This document shows positions 1 through 13,900 of a DNA stretch of 64,000 bases, in pieces. The stretch covers positions 13,413,013-13,477,012 of the forward strand of contig CM073324.1 of NCBI GenBank assembly GCA_037043015.1. The letters run 5' to 3'. Each line of letters starts with the position of its first letter. Position 1 is the stretch's first letter. Below the pieces are notes generated by a model, which worked only from the letters and a program-made list of their open reading frames with translations, ran no database searches and had not been told where the DNA came from. The position numbers and the translations under genes were made by a program. Source of the stretch: Bryum argenteum (taxonomy: Eukaryota; Streptophyta; Bryopsida; Bryales; Bryaceae).

Positions 1-215
1 CGCAATGGAGGATTGGTAGACAACGATATCATCCTGCACTTTCTAATGCTCCGGGGACTCTTGGTGAACCACTTTGGCGGTGACGGATCTGGTGGTGAAG
101 CACCTACGTCGCCTCCATGGCGTCGCTTAGCTTGCACCATGGTTGCTGACCTGCTGCAGGTTGCCGATAATCTCGTGCATGCAAGCGAAAATCAACAATT
201 TGAAGGTCAAGGTCG
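1..215 (+). CDS. Possible partial exon of an unrecognised gene, cut by the left window edge
   Basis: Frame 1 is open from the first base to a good donor (CG then GTAAGTG) at about 216, with no ATG needed because the piece would be internal. The predicted peptide contains a Gly/Ser patch (residues GGDGSGGE) followed by a helical-looking stretch. I do not recognise the family. No convincing next exon was found, so this may be the end of a gene whose body lies outside the window, or a chance open frame. Confidence 0.25.
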
Positions 216-1520
216 GTAAGTGAGGCTAGCAGCATCGATGACTCATCCTTATAACTTTTCATCTCTCTGTTAACGGCTGGTGAATCGCTTTCCAGGAGGA
301 TTCTCCTTGTTGACCGCCAGCCTAAGCCTGGCTTCAGTTCTAGTTCTACTTAGCTTCTGTTCAGTGAAAAGGTTTTTACAACTATAACTTCCTCGTCCTA
401 TATATAGCAAAGTTCCCTATTCTAATCTTGCATCTAACTTATTTTATGCATGTGAAGAGGACAGTATGATGATCCAAGTTCTTGCAGCTCAATTTATACT
501 TGGGGAAGTCGAGTGGGTAGTTAACTAAAGCGGATCAGTAGCATGCTGTAATCAAGTGGGTTGGGATGAATCTTATACCTGGGCTCCTCTAATTGCAGGT
601 GTGATCCTATACCTTTGTTTTTTCTCTACTTTTTCGCAGCTTTTTAAAATAGTATATTGCGGGCTATGGGGGCTACTCGCTCTCTAATTGGCTCATATGA
701 CATGGAAATTGAGAAGAATGTATTCTATTATAGTGCAAGTTTCAACTAGGTCGGTACGGCCGGACACTAAATTCAATCCATGTTCCCCTTGAAATTTCCA
801 AATATGGAGGGAGGCTAATAAAAGGGTGCCCGGTATTTTTTTGCGTATAAGTCCTCAACAAGAGGCCCCTACGGTAAAATGGGGGTGCAGACCCCAAATT
901 TCAAAAAAATAATTCAAAAAGATGACCTTGAGGGGTCAAAATCGGAAAAACAAAAAACTGGGGCCCCACCTCAGTGGAACCCGGATTGGATTTAGTGAGC
1001 GCCGGTCGGTACCCAGGTCATGCTCGACGCCGCCCGCAGCCCTACGGCGCCGGCGCCAATGAGCTAGGCTTGGTGGTGCCCCATCCGCGACGGCCGCTAC
1101 ACCGGCGAGCGCCTCGGACTCGCTCATTCACCTAAACCGGCTGGGCCGCGGGCACATATCACTTCAATATCGTGAAACATTGGTAACAACAGTCGTGTAA
1201 ATCACTGAACACAGAAGCGATAGCACTCATCATCTAATGAATGATTAAATCATCTGTATCAACACTGGTTGGGACCTATCACAAGAGAAGAAATCAACAC
1301 GTATCATTTATTCATCTGGGGACACAGTATCTTGAAAGCAAATTCAAACCTTTGAATGAGAGTATGTCTAAGAGATTGCAGGTAGTAAAACTTTTTAGTT
1401 TGCTTTTCTAGTTTCGCAGTGGAGAATTGTTATGGAGTCCGAGATAGACAATCGTTCGATGAATATACTAAAGCCATCGTTGTTCAGCTTCATGAGAAGA
1501 ATTCGGATTAAAGATGGACT
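216..1520. other. Gene-free stretch with a diverged dispersed repeat
   Basis: No supported gene. Bases about 790-905 resemble 48748-48865: both carry a GGAGG-start, a run of T, then a GGGGT.GCAGACC.CAAATTT block. A GC-rich stretch follows at about 960-1150 and codes for nothing recognisable. The right part is the presumed 3' untranslated and terminator region of the copper ATPase gene. Confidence 0.4.
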
Positions 1521-4500
1521 CTACTGGTTCACAGTGCTTCTTCCGAGAAGTTCAAGCACTTGGGGTCGCTTGTAGCGTTTGAGCCACAGGGAGGAGCACA
1601 CCACGGACACGGAGGAGGCAGCCATGGCAGCACCAGCTAGCCAGGGGGGCAAGCGGAAGCCGGTGCTCGGGAAGAAGACGCCAGCAGCGATGGGAATGCC
1701 CAGCACGTTGAAGCCCAGCGCCCACACGTAATTCAAACGGATCCTCCAGAACGTCTTCCGTGACAAGTCGATGCCCGTCACCACGTCCTCCAAGTTGCTC
1801 TTCATCAGCACTATGTCCGCTGCTTCGATGGCGATGTCCGTCCCTGCCCCGATCGCCATGCCCACGTCCGCTGCCACCAACGCCGGCGAGTCGTTGATCC
1901 CATCCCCCACCATCGCCACCGATCTCCCTGCCGCCTGCCACACCAGAACCCATATCAAGCATAGAAATACCACTTAAGAATCTTCGAAGTGTACACATCG
2001 TTGCATTTGTGGATATTTTATCATCGACGGAAGAAATGAGATTAGGCATAGTGCAAAGTATTGATTTCCAGAGATTTTCAGGGGCAAGAAAAGGTGCTGT
2101 CAAGAACAACTTGCATCGCATTTTAGCATCAACACCTTCTCCTGGTGAAAGTGGAAGTTCCACGAATTTCACCAGGAGAAATTGTACACGACACACTGAC
2201 ATTGTCATTAGCTCCAGATTACCGTGGAAATTGCACATTTCCTCTCGGTTTATGGTTTACTGCACGGACCTGGATTTCTTTCACGATGAGGGCCTTGTCT
2301 TCTGGCAAGGACTCGGCGTACACGTAGGGGCGTTCGATGCCAAGCTCGCGAGCAATGGCCATGGCGGTACCCCAGTTGTCTCCAGTGACCATCATGCTGT
2401 GCACGCCCATGCTGTTAAGAATACCGATCACCTTGGCTGCTTCGGGTTTCACTGGGTCCGCAATGGACACCACTCCCACGAGCTCGTTGTCGATGGCCAC
2501 CAGCACCCCCGTTCTAGCCAGCGTCTCCATCTCCTGAAGGTGCTGCTGAGCCTCGTCAGAAATAAGCACTTTCGACTCCATGAGCCTCATGTTTCCTACC
2601 AGCGTTACCTTGCCGTCCACCAGCGCTCGCACCCCTTGTCCTGGAATCGCATCAAAGTTAAGAACCTCTAGTTGCGAGGGGGTGTTCTCTCCATTGATTT
2701 TCCTCGAGTACTCCACCACCGCTTTTGCTAGTGGGTGCTCACTGTTTACCTTCACACCGAAACAACCGTATCATCAGCATCGAACGAGGTACCACGAACC
2801 AACTCCACGAATCTTGTGAAAATAGAAGAGAGATTACTTCAGCTGCTGCAATGGTGTCATAGAAGACATGAAGACGAAGACTCGTGAAAAGCTTGGTGCC
2901 AACTACGATAGGCTTGCCGATAGTCAACGTCCCTGTTTTATCGAAAATCACCGTCTTCACCTACAAAGCAACAAACAAGTTCAAAGACCTCCAAATCAGC
3001 AATTTCTCAACATGTATGGTCTCGAAAATCTGTTAAGAATTCAAGCTTGAGGAATTGCGAGGTGCCATCCTTTTCAGTGCATCCAGACAAACCTTGTGAG
3101 CGGCTTCAAGTGCTTGACCTCCTTTGATGAGGATACCCTGAGTGGCACCTTTCCCTGTGGCCACCATGATGGCAGTGGGTGTGGCAAGGCCAAGTGCACA
3201 AGGACAGGCAATGACAAGTACTGAAATGCCGAATTGAAGAGCAAGCTCAAACTCATCCATCGAAGAAGGAATCCATGATTTTGGATACGAGTGTAGCTTG
3301 GCCCCGAGGTACCAAGCGAGCCATGTGACCAGCGATGCAATCACCACCTGCAAATTACAAAAGAGACGATTTCATTCATGAAAGTAATCTTGGTTACCTC
3401 AACGCTAATCTTGCAGGAGCTCTTGGATGATTGATTACCGTTGGCACAAAGTAAGTCGAGATGCGATCAGCGTATTTTTGAACTGGAGCTTTGCCCATTT
3501 GAGCAGCTTCGACCAGGCGCACAATCTGTGCTAACGCCGTCTCCGCCCCCACATGCGTAGCTTGGATGTGAAGCACACCGTGGTTATTCATGGTGCCACC
3601 GATCACTTTGTCTCCGAGTATTTTCGACACGGGCCGAGCCTCCCCGGTTATCATGCTCTCGTTTACAAATGATTGTCCCCAAACTACCAGACCATCGGTG
3701 GGTATTTTGGAACCTGGCACCACCTGCTCAAATCCCGGCATTAAATCTGCACAATACTGAACAGGAATGCTGTGAAAATGAACAATGCTTAGTGACAGCA
3801 TGCAAGACTGACCTTGATGATGTCGCGTCGTTGAATGAGCTCAGAGGCAATTTCGCGCTCGTTGATCACATATCCATGCTCGTCGAGGGTGAGGAGGATG
3901 GCGGTATCCGGAGCAAGATTCATGAGCTTGACTATAGCTTCCGAGGTTTTCCCTTTGGCTAAAACTTCCAAGTACTTCCCAAGTATGATGAAGGAGATGA
4001 GCATGGCGCTGGTTTCGAAGAAGTCTGTTCCGTGGAATGCAGGAGAGGTAGCTGCTCGCAGAACGGTGTACACAGAGTAGAAGTAAGCTGCATTAGTTCC
4101 CAAAGTAACCAACACGTCCATGTTGGCTGAACCGCGACGAAGAGCTTTGTAGGCTCCAACGTAGAATCGTCGCCCGATCACAAACTGCACTGGAGTAGCC
4201 AGAATCCAACGCAAAACAGCCCCAGTCGACAAGCTGTTGATAAAGCCCGCCTCCAGATTCTCCTTAACGCCCGGAATGTACATCAGCACCATGGAGAGCA
4301 GGAATACAGGCACTGTGAACACCAAGCTCCACAGAAAGCTCTTCCTCAGGTGCTGAATCTCCAAGCTCCTGTCGTGACTTCCTTGACCCGGAGGTTTGTC
4401 CAACTTCGCAATGAAAGCTCCTGTGTGTTCTATGGTTTCAATGAAGGCTCGGGGTCCTGCTTTGTCTGGGTCGTACGAGATCGTCGCCATGGCAACTTGG

Positions 4501-6007
4501 AGATCGAACCCCACGGATGCCACTCCATCAAGAGCCAACAGCATCTCTTTCACGAGCTGGAAGTCATCGGGAGTGACGACGTTCTCAAGCTGCAGACGAA
4601 CTCTGTTGATCTCCTCGCCTGCGCTCAGCAGCTCGGATTCGTAACCGAGGTCGTCGATTATGGCTGCTAGTTGGGCATAAGAAATCACGGCTGGGTCATG
4701 TCGCACCTCGCATTCTTCCGTGGCAAGGGCGACCACCGCCTTTTGCACTCCTTGAGCTTTGTTCAGTGCAGCTTCTATTGAGCTCGAGCACGAGGTGCAC
4801 GTCATGCCTTTGATTCGGAAGCGGCTTTTAGTCATACTTGCTTGACTCGCATCGTCTGTAATCACTTCTGCCCCGAAGCCTGCATCCTCTATTGCCTCTT
4901 GAATCCCTGCTTCCTGCATTCGACATTCTATCAAAAACTCGATCCACTTCAGTGTGTTTTGACAATTTTCATCATGATTTTGAGTGACGTGAGAGGTAGA
5001 TTGCAACGAACACAGCCTAATGTCCTTACAGGACAAATACTTCTATTCGTCAACAAATTATCTTATGAAAACAGCTTGTGACACATGTGATGAGGAAAAC
5101 TTTTGAAGGAAAAGATTGAACAAATTGGAAATGTTTCTCACTTTCTTGTGACCAATTTAATTGCTCCTTTCAACCGTCACGTGTCTCTTTGTCTTCACGT
5201 AGAATTTGGATTTATGAACTTTGAATCCTTTATCCGTTACACGAGGGAATTTGAGCAGCACTACTATCATACTAGTAACTTAACAAATTGTTCTACAATC
5301 TGTACAATACAGTTTGCATGAATTCCTTAGACTAAGATACGAATTGATGCATTGAAGTGTGGAAGGAGTGTAGAAAGACGGACCTGGACAAAAGCAGGTC
5401 GAAACACGACTTGCGCTCTGTTCTGCAGCACGGAAATTGTGGCTTCCTCAATCCCAGGCAATCGTTTGACAGCTTTTTCAATCGAGCCTGCACATGCTGC
5501 GCATTCCATCCCTGTGACCTGCACTTTCCACGAACCCACTGTGTGTCAATCACCAAGTAAGCACTTGCTACACACAGCTTCTTCATGTGCAGTGAAGTGG
5601 ATTCGACGAATTGGGTATATACGACTAGCATAACTTGTCGTTGAATCTGGCTGGACAATCGCAGGTAGTCTCCTGTAAGCTTCGAGACTTCGGGAATATT
5701 CAACAAAAAAATTCATGACCGCAATTCATGGAACAACGTAAGCAAGTCGCTCTCAATTTACAGTCAATCGAAGTGGAGGATTGTTCTTGCACGATGTAGA
5801 AGGACTCTCAGATTGTGAGCAGGCAACCTTGAAACTGGCTTTCCGAATTTCGGAGACGTCGATCTCGGAGTGCGACGGCGAGGGTGGGTAGCGCGGCATC
5901 GACGGGTACCGCGACGAAGATGACAAGTTGTGCTCCAAAACATTCTTCGTCGTCGTCTTGAATCCTGGTTTCTTCGGCTGAATCACTACTTTCAGTAATG
6001 ACTTCAT
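1521..6007 (-). CDS. HMA5: HMA5-like copper-transporting P1B-type ATPase
   Basis: Pumps Cu(I) across a membrane using ATP; plant HMA5 proteins export copper from the cytosol. Exons (minus strand): 6007-5828, 5518-5384, 4913-3813, 3723-3439, 3347-3093, 2960-2838, 2749-2270, 1934-1521. All are phase 0 and give 990 aa, against about 995 for Arabidopsis HMA5. The N-terminus shares RYPSMPR with rice HMA5. There are two metal-binding domains with GMxCxxC (Cys 66/69 and 144/147). Other motifs are TGE at 498-500, CPC at 615-617 in the ion-path helix, DKTGT with the phosphorylated Asp 659, SEHP at 696-699, TGDN at 815-818 and GDGIND at 863-868. The last helices keep MAASS (957-961), but the YN motif reads FN (928-929). 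Start chosen because it is the first ATG in the frame that keeps the conserved N-terminal motif. Exon 1/2 was the hardest junction; the choice made joins SFK to VTGMEC. Confidence 0.93.
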
Positions 6008-7940
6008 TGTTATACAATTCCTCTCACTCGATCAAAAGCTCTACAAATGTAGACTCCTCAACCTTTCCAACAGCACTTGACCCCCAAATAATCACGGCAC
6101 TTGACCCCCAAATGGTCACGAGATGTTTGCCAATCCTGATAATTCGGGTCAGCTTCCCATGCTTAAACACGTCCCCCATGCATGCGAACTCGCATTAGCT
6201 TGTAACTCAAAATTCTCCAAGTAACGTATACTGTATGTTTCCAATTTGGAGTACAATCCTTTCGCACTGCCGGCCTGCGTAGAGCACTGTGGCATTCTGT
6301 TTTCCATTTGTCGTATGCCATTGCCCTTTGCAGTTGTAGATTCCTGAAATAGATTATGTCCCAGAATGGAACAACTCTCCCGGTAGGGGCCAGTCGATAT
6401 TCCTGGACTTCGTCAGTTCATCGCCAATCGCCATAGCTTCCGGATCTTGATTTATGTCGGCATCGAAAGAATATGAAAGCATTCACTTCGTTCGAGAAGG
6501 GGATTCTCTCATCCCCTTTCTATACTCGACGGGGACACACATAGCCGCAATAACTACTGCGTGCTTTGTAGATTCTTGTTTTACCTTGCTAGGGTTTCCG
6601 GTGTGAAAGTGCAGAATTGATGCGATTAAGGTACAATATCGAGGTCGACGATCAACTGAACATCGTAACTTCCGAAGAAGAGAACGGCGAGTAAACTCAA
6701 TCTTCAAACGCCAAATAACTAGGTGCTTCAAAGAACTACTGCAAGCCTTTATCGAAACTGGCGTGAGCAGAGTGTCCGTTCGAGCAATCCTTGATGCTTG
6801 TGTCCGCATGTCAGACTGAACACCAGTTGTCTATAACATACTTTCTCAAATGCTCACGCGCTTCTGACAGATCGAAAAACTCCCAGCTCGCTCCTGTGGA
6901 CCCCAAATGTCGACTATCTTGAAAATTATTGGGGTTAAAAGCATCATCGACACGATCACCTGACCGCGACTGGATAACAACTTGAAAGCGAGGACGGTGA
7001 TACGGCAGATGCAAGGGTTGGGAAGTCTGAAACAGAAGTTGATGGAGCTACGATTCTTGATCACCTCACAAAAAAAGCTCCGTAAAGTGGGCTGCTAAAA
7101 AAAATTCAACGCACGCTGCTAAAGTGAACGAGAGGTAGATACCGTTCCTCAGAATGGCGATTGCATTGAGCCAGATGGCGACGGACAAAGCAAGAGTCAG
7201 CCAGACTAGCTAGTGAATAGCTAACTTTAGTCCTCAATAGATGGAAAATACACGATCATCTTTTTCCATCTCTCAGAAACTGAAGCATATCACATCAATC
7301 CGTTGTGCTGGTATTCTCAAGGAGAACACCGACTCCGGCCGGGTTCTGTCAGACATTTCACAGCCTGCTGCCATATTTTTCTGACGCCTTAGTAGTGTAA
7401 GTTAGTTAATGTTGACGAGATGGTGATTGGTCGTGGATCTTTAAGAATTGGGGCTGCGAGTGGAAGTAGTGATACTGTGTCGCAGTTGGTGGGATGGCAA
7501 TGGGTTACGAATCGTTTAATAGGTTTGTGAGGGCTTTGGCGTTCATTTGCGGAAGGTTGATTGCGCTCGCATGCTAATATCGGATGATTCCGCTGCAGGA
7601 TCCCCGTGCCTTTAGGGTAAATGCGCTTGCCATCCACTTTAGGTTCGTTCTTGAGGAGAACACCAACTAATACAGGGTCGTATTGAACAAATGCACAAAA
7701 TTTTACAGGCTCCGTTTCGACAGGGCTTGCGATTCTTGCGAGTTTTGAAAAGTAGGGTTCCTTCCTCAGAAGCATCCTGTTGGCACTTTTCGGATTAACA
7801 TTGTGACTGGAAATCACCTTCAATCTTTTGAGAAAAGCGGTACAGGTTATGACATTATTCGAGAACAGGGGTCGATTCTGTAACGGCGGAATGGAGACTG
7901 GTGAGAGGTGGGAGTAAGAATCGGGTATGCACTATGAGGG
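6008..7940. promoter_or_regulatory. Divergent intergenic region between HMA5 and the glycine-rich gene
   Basis: The two genes point away from each other, so both promoters and 5' UTRs should lie here. Several short open frames on the minus strand (for example 6811-7014 and 7389-7823) show no recognisable domain and are treated as chance. A 24-bp tandem duplication lies just upstream of HMA5. No reliable TATA box or metal-response cluster could be assigned by eye. Confidence 0.5.
6073..6120. repeat. 24-bp tandem duplication upstream of HMA5
   Basis: Two adjacent 24-bp units (6073-6096 and 6097-6120), each starting GCACTTGACCCCCAAAT and ending TCACG, differ at two positions. They lie 66-113 bp before the HMA5 start codon, in the 5' UTR or proximal promoter. 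Confidence 0.9.
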
Positions 7941-10900
7941 ATGGCGGTCCATGGTCTCAACTGGATTGGAGTTTTGATCTTACTTCTGTTGCAATCCGTC
8001 GCCTCCGACACCAGCAGTGTTTTAGAATGGGAAGGTCAGGCTACTCCCCCGGCGCAGTCCCTGTCCTGTGAAGGGGACCTCGCCGGAACAGGCTCTCTGG
8101 ACACGGTGTGCACGCTGTCGAAAACCATTTCGTTTGAGCAAGACGACACGGCTCTGATCGGTAGTGGCACCCTCGAGATTGAAGCCAACGTGTTGATCAC
8201 TTGCGTCACACCTGGCTGCAGCGTGACCATTCTCTTGGGCGGGGACCTCAATCTCGGCGCCAATTCCACGCTCCGAAGCAGCTCGCTCTGGATCGAGGCT
8301 GCCAACGTGAACGTCGGCGACAATGCGAGCCTGAATTCTAGTGCGTCACATTCTTCTTCTTGTTCCATTCCAGTTTTTCGATACATTATTCTTTTGAGTT
8401 GCAGACTTCAAGTCTGAAAGACGTGAAAAACTATCCCACTCATTGGAGAGGAATTTTTCTTCGGTATCAAGGTTTGTTTGGACATGTACGAGCCTGAATT
8501 TCAGGCTTCTTCTCTCGATAGCTGTGAACTTCAGAAGCTTTCAGAAGCTTTGGCACTCCTTGAACTAGACTTTGTTGATGAAACCAGAGTTTCAGAATCT
8601 TTGGCACTTTCTCTTGTTTTGTTTCATTGCCTTGGCTTCGTTATTGAATTACACAAAGATTGAAATCTTTCAAATTAGCCAAAAAATAAACATTGTTTTC
8701 GGCATGGTAGGTGCGTTTGGAGGAAAGCCGCCGTCGGGGGCGAGTGGGACGCCGTCAGGGACGGAAGGAGCAGGAGCAGGCCACGGCGGCCGTGGAGCGT
8801 CGTGTTTGAGGGATGAAAGCAAAGACCAGCGAGATGTTTGGGGTGGCGACATGTATGGCTGGTCCACGCTGATGAAGCCGTGGGATTTCGGCAGCTCCGG
8901 GGGGACTACCGTCAAGTATGCTGATCTCGGAGGCAAAGGCGGAGGCCGCATGAATGTCACCGTGGTGGGCATTCTGGTCATCAATGGCTCTATCGAAGCG
9001 GATGGAGGCTCCGTTGGAAACGACGGAGGTGGTGGATCCGGCGGAAGCCTTTTCATTCAAGCATCTCGAATGTGAGCCACTCCTCATCTCCTCCTTTGCA
9101 TCTTTTGTCCTTCAAACTCCTTGCAAGCATCAATTCTTTGCACGAGCATAAAGACCTGGTGCTACAAAGACTTTGGACCAGCAACTTGTTACCTCATTCG
9201 GTGTTTCAACTGCAACATCTTTTACTGCGTTTTGTGCAAGTTTTAACAGCATGAGGCCTAGTACATGTTGGATGCAGCAAAGGGAACGGACAAATTAGTG
9301 CAATTGGGGGTTCAGGTCGAGGAGGTGCTTCAGGGGGTCGGATTGCCATCAGCTCGATGAGGATCGATGGTGTAACTGTTCGCTATCATGGTTAGAATAC
9401 ATCACAATCTTGTTTTACTGTTCGAATTCGAGTTTTTGCTGCTTAAATATCTTTCTTGCTTGTCAGGTGGCGATAGTTTCGGCTGCCCCAACAACAATGG
9501 AGCATCAGGCACACGTTACGATATCTTCTCGTCTTCCTTGCGTGTCTCGAATGGCAACAGAGCAACTGCTACCGACACGGTGCTCTATGAGTTCCCCAAT
9601 CATCCTCTTTGGTCGGAAGTGATTGTAGAGAACAACGCCAGTGTCTTGGTTCCCCTGCTTTGGAGCCGAGTGCAGGTACAGCTGGCTTTTAATGCTTCGT
9701 CGTTTACAGGATGGAGGTTAATTATTCTTCTTTACATGCAGTTGATGGGCTTGAGAGCCTGCTGCTCAATCTTATGGTAGTGATTAGAGGTGCTTCGAGA
9801 GTTACCATAACGCTGTTTAAATCGAAGTTTGTGACATGGCCATGGTTGATGTTTGATGCAGGTTCGTTCGATGATAACCTTGCAGTCGGGAGGTCTGCTA
9901 AGCTTTGGTTTGGCTATGTATTCAACCTCAGTGTTTGAGTTGGTGGCGGAGGAGGTGCTTATGAGTGACTCCACTATCAAGGTGTATGGAGCTCTCAAAT
10001 TGACTGTGAAGATGCTGCTCATGTGGAATTCGACCATCAAAGTTGATGGAAATCCGGATGATTTCATGTTGGCTACCTCTACTATTGAGACAAGCAACTT
10101 GGTTATTTTACGGGTGAGAACACTTTTGACATTTCATCATTTTGAGAAAGTGAAAGCATTATGATGGTTCATAACTTCTTACACCAGTCGTGACTAAACT
10201 AACTGATGACGATATGTGAATGTTAGTAACACTTGGAATGTAGTCAATACTTTGGAATTGGTTACTATCTGTCAATGGCTATGTTCTTTGCTCGGAATCT
10301 AAGTATGAAACTTAAGATATAGAGATTGAGACACAAGTCAATACAATTGTTTTTTTCTGAACGGAATTGTTGCGGTGTTCACTGCAGCAAGGATCGGTGA
10401 TCGAATCAAGTGCGAACTTGGGAATACATGGGCAGGGTTTGCTGAAGCTTTCTGGTCCTGGTGACTCTTTAAGAGCCCAACGGCTGTTTCTTTCTTTGTT
10501 CTACACTGTACATGTGAGTGATAAGTCAATCTAAAACTCTAGTTGGGGTGTCTTTGATTTTCTGTTTTTTCGTGCGGTGTCTTTGTGAACTAAGTTTGTC
10601 TGATCTTGGTTGCTCAGGTTGCCCAAGGAGCACTGATCCAGGCGCCGCTTGAAGTGGACTCTCCAATCAAAGAGGGGTAAGTTTTGAATAGAAATTCAAT
10701 GAACAATGGAGCATTTTGTTCCATCTGTTTCGTTCCACTGCGAATGATTTGGTAATGGTCTGAAACTGCTAGTGCAGGATAAAAAGGGTTTACTGTGAAA
10801 ACAATATCTGTCCGGAAGAGGTTCTCACGCCTTCAGAGGACTGTACACTCAACGTTTCGTCCCCATTCACCATGCAGGTACCACCACAACATAATTCAAA

Positions 10901-13900
10901 TTTCTATATTAAGCTTGTTATGATTCTCAGAGAGTAGATTGACGCATGGGTTTTCTACAAAGTACTATTGTGGCTGGCGCCCTTTTGCATCAGCTACTAG
11001 AATTAAAGCATGTGGAAATTAGCTTGCGGTGAGGCTTAAGTTGTTCCAATGGAGACTTGTGAAAGGTAGTATGCCATCGAAAGTACGTATTGAGGAAAAG
11101 AGAATTAGTGGCTCTGAAATTGCACTGGGTGAATTGAGTAATGATGGGGCATTGTTCAGATCTGTCGTGTCGAAGATGTGCACATCAATGGTACCGTACT
11201 GGGAAGCGCTGTCCATGTGCAGCGAGTGAAGACAATCTCAATTAGGGGCCTTCTTTCGGCGTCATCACTAGGTGTGTCTCTTTAAGAATAGCGTTCACGT
11301 TTTCATTTCTTTGCGCTACAAATAACTCATTCATCAACACCGATTACATATTTTGTCTTTATTTCATACATGCTGAGCCTCTCATGTTCGACCTGTTGTG
11401 AAGATTTGCTCATGTAGTGGATGATTTCATGTCAGGTTGTGAGGGAGGTTATGGCAAAGGAGCATTCGAGCCCGTCGGCGTTGGAGGTGGAGCGGGGCAT
11501 GGTGGAAGAGGTGGGAAGGGCTACTACAAAGGTAGCTACTCAGCAGGGGGTATAGTCTACGGCAACACCACGCTTCCCTGCGAGTTCGGCAGTGGTAGTG
11601 GTAGTGGCAATGCAACCTTTGGCGACGACACTGCCGGTGGCGGCATCATAGGTCCGATTCTTCTTTCCTCATTATCCTGTCCCTTGGCCTTCATCTCGCC
11701 CCTTTTGTCTTGCTTACCTGGACATCGGCATCGTGAACCAATCACACATCTAAGTAGCATGTCTCTAAACAATGCTTCAAAAATACTTACTCAAGAAAGC
11801 ACATGATGTGTGTCCAGGTTTAGGCCTTAGTTACCTTCTCAATATTACAGGGCCACTAAGCAGTTCGGGCTCATGCCATTAACTGGGTTTGTATACATGC
11901 TGAGAAGTGTGCTTTGTGGGGCTTTGCCAGTGATGGGCTCGAGAGAGCATCCGATCACCAAAGTGGAGATATTCGGGGTGCTCTCAGCGGATGGCGGGAG
12001 CTTCAATGCATCACGGCGCGTAGTTGGTGGAGGGCCAGAGATAGGTGACCCAGGTGGAGGCTCGGGTGGCAGTCTGCTTTTATTTTTGCAGCAGTTGATT
12101 ATGGGGAACGAGTCCATACTCTCCAGTGCTGGAGGCCATGGCGGTCCCGTGGGTGGTGGAGGGGGTGGTGGTGGGCGACTTCACTTTCACTGGTCCAATA
12201 TCCCCACTGGAGTTGACTTCGTTCCCGTCGCTTATGTGACTGGTCTTTATCATACCAGGTGCCCCACCTGCTTTGCTTGAAGTTTTATGATTGACATGCT
12301 CGCTTCGAGTTACTAAGAGACTCGAATATGTTCCGCTTTTAGAGTACGTGTATGTTGACGTCAATCTGAATGTTTGAACAGAGGAGGGCTTGGTGGCGAT
12401 GCTAAATCTGAGGACGGAGAGAATGGTACTATAAGTGGAGTTGCTTGTCCACCTGGCCTCCATGGCATCTTCTGTAAGGTATGCAGCCTACCTGACTTTC
12501 TGGTCACCAATTTGAAACATTTGAATGGCTCCTCGCTTGGAAGAAGCAGAGGTCCTTGGCTTTTGGAGGTGTCAAAAGTCCTCAAATATTAGAGTACATG
12601 GGCTATGCTTTCATTGTCAATCTCATGAGTGGGTATCATCATGATAGGAATGCCCAATCGGAACCTACAAGAACGAGACTGGCTTCGACTCTGAATTGTG
12701 CAAGCCATGTCCACCCGAGAAACTACCAAGCCGTGCTTATTACACATACTTTCGTGGTAACTTTTAAACGCTACCTTGGGTTGTGTATCCTTTCATGCAT
12801 TTAATATGGATGTGTGTATCAAATGTACGAGAGAACATATCGTAATGTAGATAGATTGATGTTTTTCCTTATTTTTTTAGCTGTTGAATGATCCGCCTTG
12901 TGCTTTACAGGAGGCGTCACAGAACCAGCTTGCCCTTATCAGTGTATTTCAGACAAGTATCATATGCCAAATTGTTACACGATGGTGGAGGACCTGATTT
13001 ACACGCTTGGTGGCCCTTGGTTGTTCACACTGTTGCTCTCGGTCGTTATGGTGGTCTTGGCTATGGTGTTAAGCGTTGCACGGATGAAGTTGGTAGGCAA
13101 CGATGACTTCTCTGGACCTGCGCCGACACCACATGGGGCTCTCATCGATCATTCGTTCCCATTCCTGGAATCCCTTAACGAGGTGTGGCCACTCTTCAAA
13201 CTTTTGCTGCCGCCTTTCTATCTCATATGCAACTTAAGTTGAGCTGAAAAAATTCTGTGAAATTCTGTGATACAGGTGCTCGAGACTAATAGAGTGGAGG
13301 AGTCTCAGAGCCACATACATCGCATGTATTTCATGGGCAACAATACCTTCGGCGAGCCATGGCATCTTCCTCACTCTCCTCCCGAGCAAATCATGGATCT
13401 TGTGTAAGCACCGATCGCCCTCGGCTTCTATTTGACATGTTGTGGTTGCCTTCGGAAAGAGGACTATCTTACACATGGGTTGTCTTTTGATGTGCAGCTA
13501 CGAAGATGCGTTCAACAGATTTGCGGAGGAGATTAACTGCCTAGCAGCTTATCAGTGGTGGGAAGGGTCAGTGCACAGCATTTTGTCGGTGCTAGCATAC
13601 CCTTGTGCTTGGTCGTGGCAGCAATGGCGTGCACGGAAGAAAATCCATCGACTGCGGGAGTACGTACGTTCAGAATATGACCATGCATGCTTGAGATCTT
13701 GCCGGTCGCGAGCACTCTACGAAGGTCTCAAGGTAAGTCACTTTGAAAATAGCCCAAAGAACACATCAAGCAGCTTATTCAAATTGAAGCAATAAGGTAT
13801 GATTTGGAAGCGTGATGTGACCTTAAAGTTTGGCGTTGTGCAGGTGGCCGCAACACCTGACTTGATGTTGGCATACATTGATGTTTTTCTGGGTGGAGAT

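Noticed and set aside
1552-2671. Long open frames opposite or out of frame with HMA5 exons
   Set aside because: They cross known splice sites and are shadows of the conserved HMA5 frame.
7389-7823. 144-codon minus-strand frame between HMA5 and the glycine-rich gene
   Set aside because: No domain, no splice-consistent partner, and it lies in the likely 5' UTR/promoter of the opposite gene.
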